This document shows positions 59,766-64,000 of a DNA stretch of 64,000 nucleotides, piece by piece. The translations under genes were made by a program, and so were the position numbers. Source of the stretch: Mikania micrantha (lineage: Eukaryota; Streptophyta; Magnoliopsida; Asterales; Asteraceae); contig CM018686.1 in NCBI GenBank assembly GCA_009363875.1, positions 9,114,001-9,178,000 of the forward strand, in the 5' to 3' direction. How positions within the stretch are numbered: position 1 is the stretch's first letter; each line of letters begins with the position of its first letter. The notes below the pieces were generated by a model. The model did no database searches. It was not told the origin of the DNA and worked only from the letters and a program-made list of their open reading frames with translations.

Positions 59766-60258
59766 TAGGGGTGTTCATCGGTTCGGTTAACGGTTTATTC
59801 GGTTCGGTTTAATCAGTTTTCAAAAAAAAAATTCTCTAACCGTTAACCGAACCGAACCAAATTTGGGAAGTGGTTAACCGAACAAACCGAATTCAACCAA
59901 ACAAACCAATTAAAAACCAAAAAACCGGTTAAAACCGAATAAACCGATCCGAATAAACCGAATTCAACCGAACAAACCGAATTCAACCAAATAAACCGAA
60001 TTCAACCTTATATATAATTAATAAAAATATAAATTTAAATATAAATTCGGTTTAATCGGTTAACCGAATAAACCGAACAAACCGAATTAAAAAAAAAAAC
60101 TTAAAACCTTTAACCGAACCGAAAACTGAATTCGGAATTCGGATACGGTTTGGAACCGAACCGAAAACCGAATTCAGAATTCGGTTCGGTCTTTTTCGGT
60201 TACGGATACGTTTCGGTTATCGGTTTTAAACGGTTTTCGGTTTTTCTGAACACCCCTA
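59766..60258. mobile_element. hAT-type MITE, 493 bp, filled with CCGAA-type repeats
   Basis: Termini TAGGGGTGTTCA and TGAACACCCCTA are perfect inverted repeats. An exact 8-bp duplication GACGAAAT flanks it (59758-59765 and 60259-60266). The interior is mostly AACCGAATAAACCGAA-like words in both orientations around an AT core. It has no coding capacity, so it would depend on a hAT transposase. Confidence 0.9.
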
Positions 60259-60536
60259 GACGAAATCACGAGATCTTGGTGCCTAAACGACCACACGATC
60301 GAGGAGAACAAGAATCTACAAAGAAATCCAATGTTTAGCAGCTGATTCGAGGTAGATCTTGAGTTTTTCTTTTTGTTTCTCACTTTATCCATACCCGGTT
60401 TGCATCTACAAGCTTTAAACGAATTTTATGTTTGAAAAACCTTAAAACGAGCTATTAGGGACTGGTAGGAATAGTGGGTTGAATCTGCAACAGGTTATGT
60501 TAGAAGATGGTGATGATGAACGCCCAATGATGTGCA

Positions 60537-61033
60537 GGTTCGTGGGCTGCTATAGCCGAACCTGTAACCATGAGTATGGAGGGGCCGAACCTACATGGTT
60601 CGTGGACTTGGCTCTGAAAACCCTAGTTGCCGAACCCTTTTAGTTTCCAGGTCTTAGCCTTGACCAAACCTTCAGCGGACATAGCCGAACCTTTTTTCAT
60701 GACCCCACGAACCTCCTAGGAGCCGAACCTTCCCTATGGGCGAACCTAGCATCTAAACATGGTCCAGCCGAACCTAGCTCTCTGCAGCGAACCTCGGCTA
60801 AGTTTCTGCATGGCACGAACCTCTCACATGTTAGCCGAACCCTAATGTCCCAGCCGAACCTTTACCTTGGCAGCGAACCTTATCATGTGCACTCAACCGA
60901 ACGAACCTACAACTTGGCCGAACCTTTGGGAGACAAAGCTGATAGCGAACCTTGGATCAACACACTCTTGGCCGAACCCCAATAACCTAGCCGAACCCAT
61001 GAGCCGAACCTAAGGGGGAAACTAGAATAGGTT
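60537..61033 (+). repeat. Irregular array of (GC)CGAACC(T/C) motifs
   Basis: About 19 copies of CGAACC, mostly as GCCGAACCT, lie at 60555, 60584, 60629, 60684, 60708, 60722, 60741, 60767, 60787, 60816, 60834, 60853, 60873, 60902, 60917, 60944, 60971, 60990 and 61003. AGGTTCG appears at both borders. The text between motifs is unrelated and the spacing is irregular. Confidence 0.8.
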
Positions 61034-61794
61034 CGTTGGTTATGGCTAATAAAAACATAGGAATTAACTAGGGTTAATGGGTAGCCAAAGACCATGTGGA
61101 AATCAAATTATATGTTATACATGCATGAGAAATTTTGAGTTACCACCTACCTTTAATGATATCAACTTTAAATTATAATATTTTGTAGAATGTGAACATT
61201 TATGAGAATGATATAAACATAATCTCTTAAAAATCTCGAACCTGATTTTTTTATATATAATTTAGGTTAAGGTGGTTAACAAATTGATTATGCATGTATA
61301 GTTATGTATATGATTAAGGTTATCCCTTTTAAATATACATATTTGTGATGAGACATATGAAATCTCATGAGTTTCTCATTATCATTTAATCAAGGAAAAA
61401 AACTAGCAAGACCGAAATACATCGAAATATCAATTAACTATAAAACGCTTGAGTTGTTTAATTGAGTTAGATAGAATAAACCGATGTAAGGAAACATTTA
61501 ATGGTTTAAAGTGAAACACTTATAAACATTAAATGGTAACATAACGTGTATACTTATGATTATGAAACACACGATAATTACAGATTTGTGAAGTCTTTTG
61601 GTTTTACATACGCGAGCGCGTATTATACGAAAACACAGATTGTAAGGACTCAGGTGAGTTTTCATAACCTCCTTTTAAACTATTTTGTTTTAAACTCGTA
61701 GTTGGAACATGTATACCAGATTTTCATATTGTCTTAATACCACATGATGACACTTGTTTATTGTTATGATATTCACATTATTGGATTATCATAA

Positions 61795-62100
61795 TTCCAT
61801 GAATCGTTGCTGTTGACTTCGGTCATACGCGATGGTTGCATGTATTGTCACTATTCCATGAATCGTTGCTGTTGACTTCGGTTGTACGCGATGATTGCAT
61901 GTATTGTCACCATTCCATGAATCGTTGTTGTTGACTTCGATCGTACGCGATGATTTCATGTATTGTCGCCATTCCATGAATCGTTGCTGTTGACTTCGGT
62001 CATCCGCAATGATTGCATGTATTGTCACGTGCATTGCCACAACTCCGTGTGTCATTGTCATTGACCTTGGTCATTCACAATAATGCATGTATTGTCACTT
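61795..62100 (+). repeat. Tandem repeat, 59-bp unit, four good copies plus one decayed
   Basis: Units start at 61795, 61854, 61913 and 61972, each with TTCCATGAATCGTTG..GTTGACTTCG and GCATGTATTGTC. A fifth, shorter copy ends near 62100. The antisense frame through it (61789-62061) is a by-product of the 59-bp periodicity. Confidence 0.9.
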
Positions 62101-62643
62101 ACACTAATTGAGAATATTGTTGATTGAGATTGATTGAATGTATATGTGATTGATTACCTATGATTACTTGAGATATGTGATTGTGTGTTTGTGATTATGT
62201 TTGGAATATCTCGCAGGTATTCATGTGGATTTTCTCAGAAAACTATAAACTTTTACAGTCATTTGTAAAATATTTCTAAATATAAAAACTTATGATTACT
62301 CACCAACTACTTTGTAGTTGACACTTGATTTTCTACATGTTTCAGGGAACGAGGAGAAATAGGTAGGGCAGAGTAGCTCTACATCTTTTGGACTTCATCA
62401 TATAGGACTCTTGGACTTAGCTAAAATTAACTGGATTACTGAAGACTAGTACTTAGTTAATTTAGCTAATCTTTTGTGTAATTGATTGTAATTAAATCAT
62501 GACGAACATGATTTTTGTGTAAACATTTATTTGATTTGATTGATATGTGATGATGTATACTTAGATGCCCATGAGCTTTTGAACAATCTATACATCCCTC
62601 ATGGCATCCCGGCGTTTCCGCCATCGGTCGGGGTGTTACAGAT

Positions 62644-62656
62644 TGGTATCAGAGCC
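62644..62656 (+). promoter_or_regulatory. Primer-binding site of the right-edge element
   Basis: TGGTATCAGAGCC lies three bases after the LTR terminus, complementary to initiator methionine tRNA. Confidence 0.88.
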
Positions 62657-62852
62657 CGGGTTATAGGGAATTAGGTTACTAGAAATGGTTGACCTAGTCT
62701 ATAACCGTAGGATACCCTAGTATGAATTATTTCATACACTAGTTAGTATATTCAGGATTTCATGCTTATGTGTTTATTACATGTTAACTGAACTCCTGCT
62801 ATATATATGATTCGCATATATTACTTGCTTACTTGTGCCCTAATGATTCAGT

Positions 62853-62969
62853 AAGGACATGCACGTGGTGTATCGTAAAGGTGGTGGGATGTTGGCTGGG
62901 GGCATTTGCGACTGACCCCTACATATGCCCTATATATATACCATTTACGGTACATTAGGCGGATGTCAG
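62853..62969 (+). other. Hairpin module B
   Basis: 117 bp. The arms from GACAT (62856) to CGTAAA (62879) pair with TTTACG (62944) to ATGTC, about 21 of 24 positions counting G-T pairs. The loop contains GGTGGTGGGATG and GCGACTGACCCCTACATATG. Confidence 0.78.
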
Positions 62970-63062
62970 TATTGAAGAATAAGGGAACTACCCGTTTGGG
63001 AAATTAACTGCTTAGGAAATTATTTGCTTTAGGAATTACTTGTTTGATCTTTGATCACCAGA

Positions 63063-63179
63063 CAAGGACACACTCGTGGTATACTACAAAGGTGGTGGGA
63101 CGGTGGCTGGGGCAGTTGCGACTAACCCCCACATATGCCCTATACATATACCATTTGTAGTATATTGGGGGTATGTCAG
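63063..63179 (+). other. Hairpin module C
   Basis: 117 bp. The distal stem CTACAAA (63084-63090) pairs with TTTGTAG (63154-63160), and the arms continue outward through GTATA/TATAT-type pairs to GACA/TGTC. The loop matches modules A and B closely, including GGGGCAGTTGCGACT. Confidence 0.78.
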
Positions 63180-63339
63180 TGTCAGGAACTTAGGATATTA
63201 CTAGGAATTGCTGGGAAGGTTGTTGATGGTATGTTGGTAAAGTTTGGTTTGGATTGACATATTGGGCGATCATATTTGATGAATACATGTAAAATCACTT
63301 ATGAACACACTTATTGGACACGTGGGGTGTTACACTTAG

Positions 63340-63680
63340 GATCAACGAACACTTAGTGATAGACTGAAGACGTAGATGAAGATATAGACACTTGGTGAAA
63401 ATATGAACACATAGTGATGATACTAACACTTGGTGATGGTATGAACACTTGATGAGAATAAATTATCGGGAAAATATGAACACTTAGTGATAATAAGAGC
63501 ACTGAGTGATGATATGAACCCTCATTGATAATTATGAACATTGAGATTTGGTATGGATTTTAGTGAACTTAGACAGTAAGGGAACTTAATGTCAGGTGAA
63601 CTTAGACATTAGGTGAACTTAGAAATAGGCAAACCTACATGTCAGGTGAACTTAGACATTAGGCGAACCTAATTGTCCAA
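63340..63680 (+). repeat. Two neighbouring minisatellites in the leader
   Basis: 63340-63545 repeats TATGAACACTTAGTGATGA-like words at 20-45-bp spacing, each with a small CACT/AGTG dyad. 63560-63680 repeats AGGTGAACTTAGACATT-like words about six times. Confidence 0.7.
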
Positions 63681-63777
63681 GGGAATTAGAGACCACTTCA
63701 CTCAAAATTATCCTACCTAGGATAAGGTTTGTGAAGTGATATTATGGTAAGATACATGATACACCCTAAATTCTAAC

Positions 63778-63893
63778 AAGGGCATAATCGTGGTGCAATG
63801 CAACGGTGGTGGGACGGCGTATGAGGCGACTACGGTCAAATCTATGTATGCCCTATATATAAGCTTGTTGCACTACATCGGGAGGTTATCAGT
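63778..63893 (+). other. Hairpin module D, diverged
   Basis: 116 bp. The distal stem TGCAAC (63799-63804) pairs with GTTGCA (63867-63872). Outer pairing is weaker than in A-C. The loop keeps GGTGGTGGGACGG and TATGCCCTATATAT, but the central GCGACTGACCCC is replaced. Confidence 0.65.
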
Positions 63894-64000
63894 GTTGGTA
63901 TAGGGTGGAAAATGTTTGAAACTTAGGGCTAGTAATTTATATTAGATATGACCAACTAGGATGCGTTAGTATAAAAATAGGAAATTAATACTTTGATATG

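Larger units (their letters stand above)
58662..62640 (+). mobile_element. 5' LTR of a gypsy-like element, 3979 bp, runs off the right edge
   Basis: Starts TGTAACATCACTG, ends GGTCGGGGTGTTACA, and is followed by a primer-binding site at 62644. The start resembles the other old LTR (TGTAACATCTGTAC at 39899, minus). It contains a hAT-type MITE, hairpin module A, a GCCGAACC array and a 59-bp tandem repeat. Without these insertions it would be about 3.5 kb. Gag and pol are not in the window. Confidence 0.75.
62641..64000 (+). other. Leader of the right-edge gypsy-like element, no coding seen
   Basis: Follows the primer-binding site and contains hairpin modules B, C and D, an LTR-end-like GTGGGGTGTTACA at 63322-63334, and GAACACTTAGTGAT / GTGAACTTAGACATT minisatellites (63340-63680). 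Gag does not begin before 64000. Confidence 0.65.

Noticed and set aside
60537..61033. CRISPR-like array
   Set aside because: Plant nuclear DNA, repeats only 7-9 bp, irregular spacing. It is a motif cluster in an LTR.
61789..62061. 90-codon antisense frame with repeated peptide
   Set aside because: It is created by the 59-bp tandem repeat. There is no start context and no homologue that I know.

Overview
The window is repeat-dense nuclear DNA of a large-genome dicot plant. I found no intact host gene in it. Every protein-coding stretch I can recognise belongs to a transposable element: a hAT and a CACTA (En/Spm-like) DNA transposon, Ty3/gypsy chromovirus-like elements, and a Ty1/copia element of the SIRE type with an env-like region. 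The mix of SIRE and Tekay-like elements with long, very AT-rich LTRs suggests Asteraceae, but I cannot fix the species.

Layout. 1-1373 is plain AT-rich DNA. 1382-4506 is a hAT element with an 8-bp target duplication and a broken transposase. 5.5-13.4 kb is a giant imperfect palindrome of two CACTA transposase remnants facing tail to tail around a spacer of about 43 bp. 13.4-24.7 kb is a graveyard of decayed LTR-like DNA, tandem duplications and hairpin-bearing repeats, including an inverted LTR-like pair at 19.45-22.43 kb. At 23.33-23.35 kb a clear primer-binding site marks a minus-strand LTR element.

26350-38234 is the best element: an 11.9-kb Ty3/gypsy retrotransposon with two 2854-bp LTRs (about 13 differences by eye), a perfect 5-bp target duplication, a primer-binding site, an extra acidic ORF, a gag-pol frame broken by two nonsense codons, and a duplicated polypurine block. 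It lies inside an older minus-strand gypsy LTR (24680-26349 plus 38235-39899) whose integrase fragment follows at 39.96-41.23 kb. That fragment is cut by a small copia-type LTR (about 41234-41625), next to which a 12.4-kb minus-strand SIRE copia element (41659-54036) is inserted. 54368-57119 is a solo LTR related to the intact gypsy element, with its own 5-bp target duplication. 57.3-58.66 kb holds a cluster of foldback MITEs. The last of these is cut by a plus-strand gypsy LTR (58662-62640) whose primer-binding site and leader run off the right edge.

The most interesting signal is RNA-like structure inside LTRs and leaders. Four 117-118-bp modules (58943, 62853, 63063, 63778) share a loop, but each has a different stem sequence that still pairs. 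Similar stem-conserving changes occur in hairpins of several other LTR families here. This looks like selection for, or repeated generation of, structured RNA in these elements.
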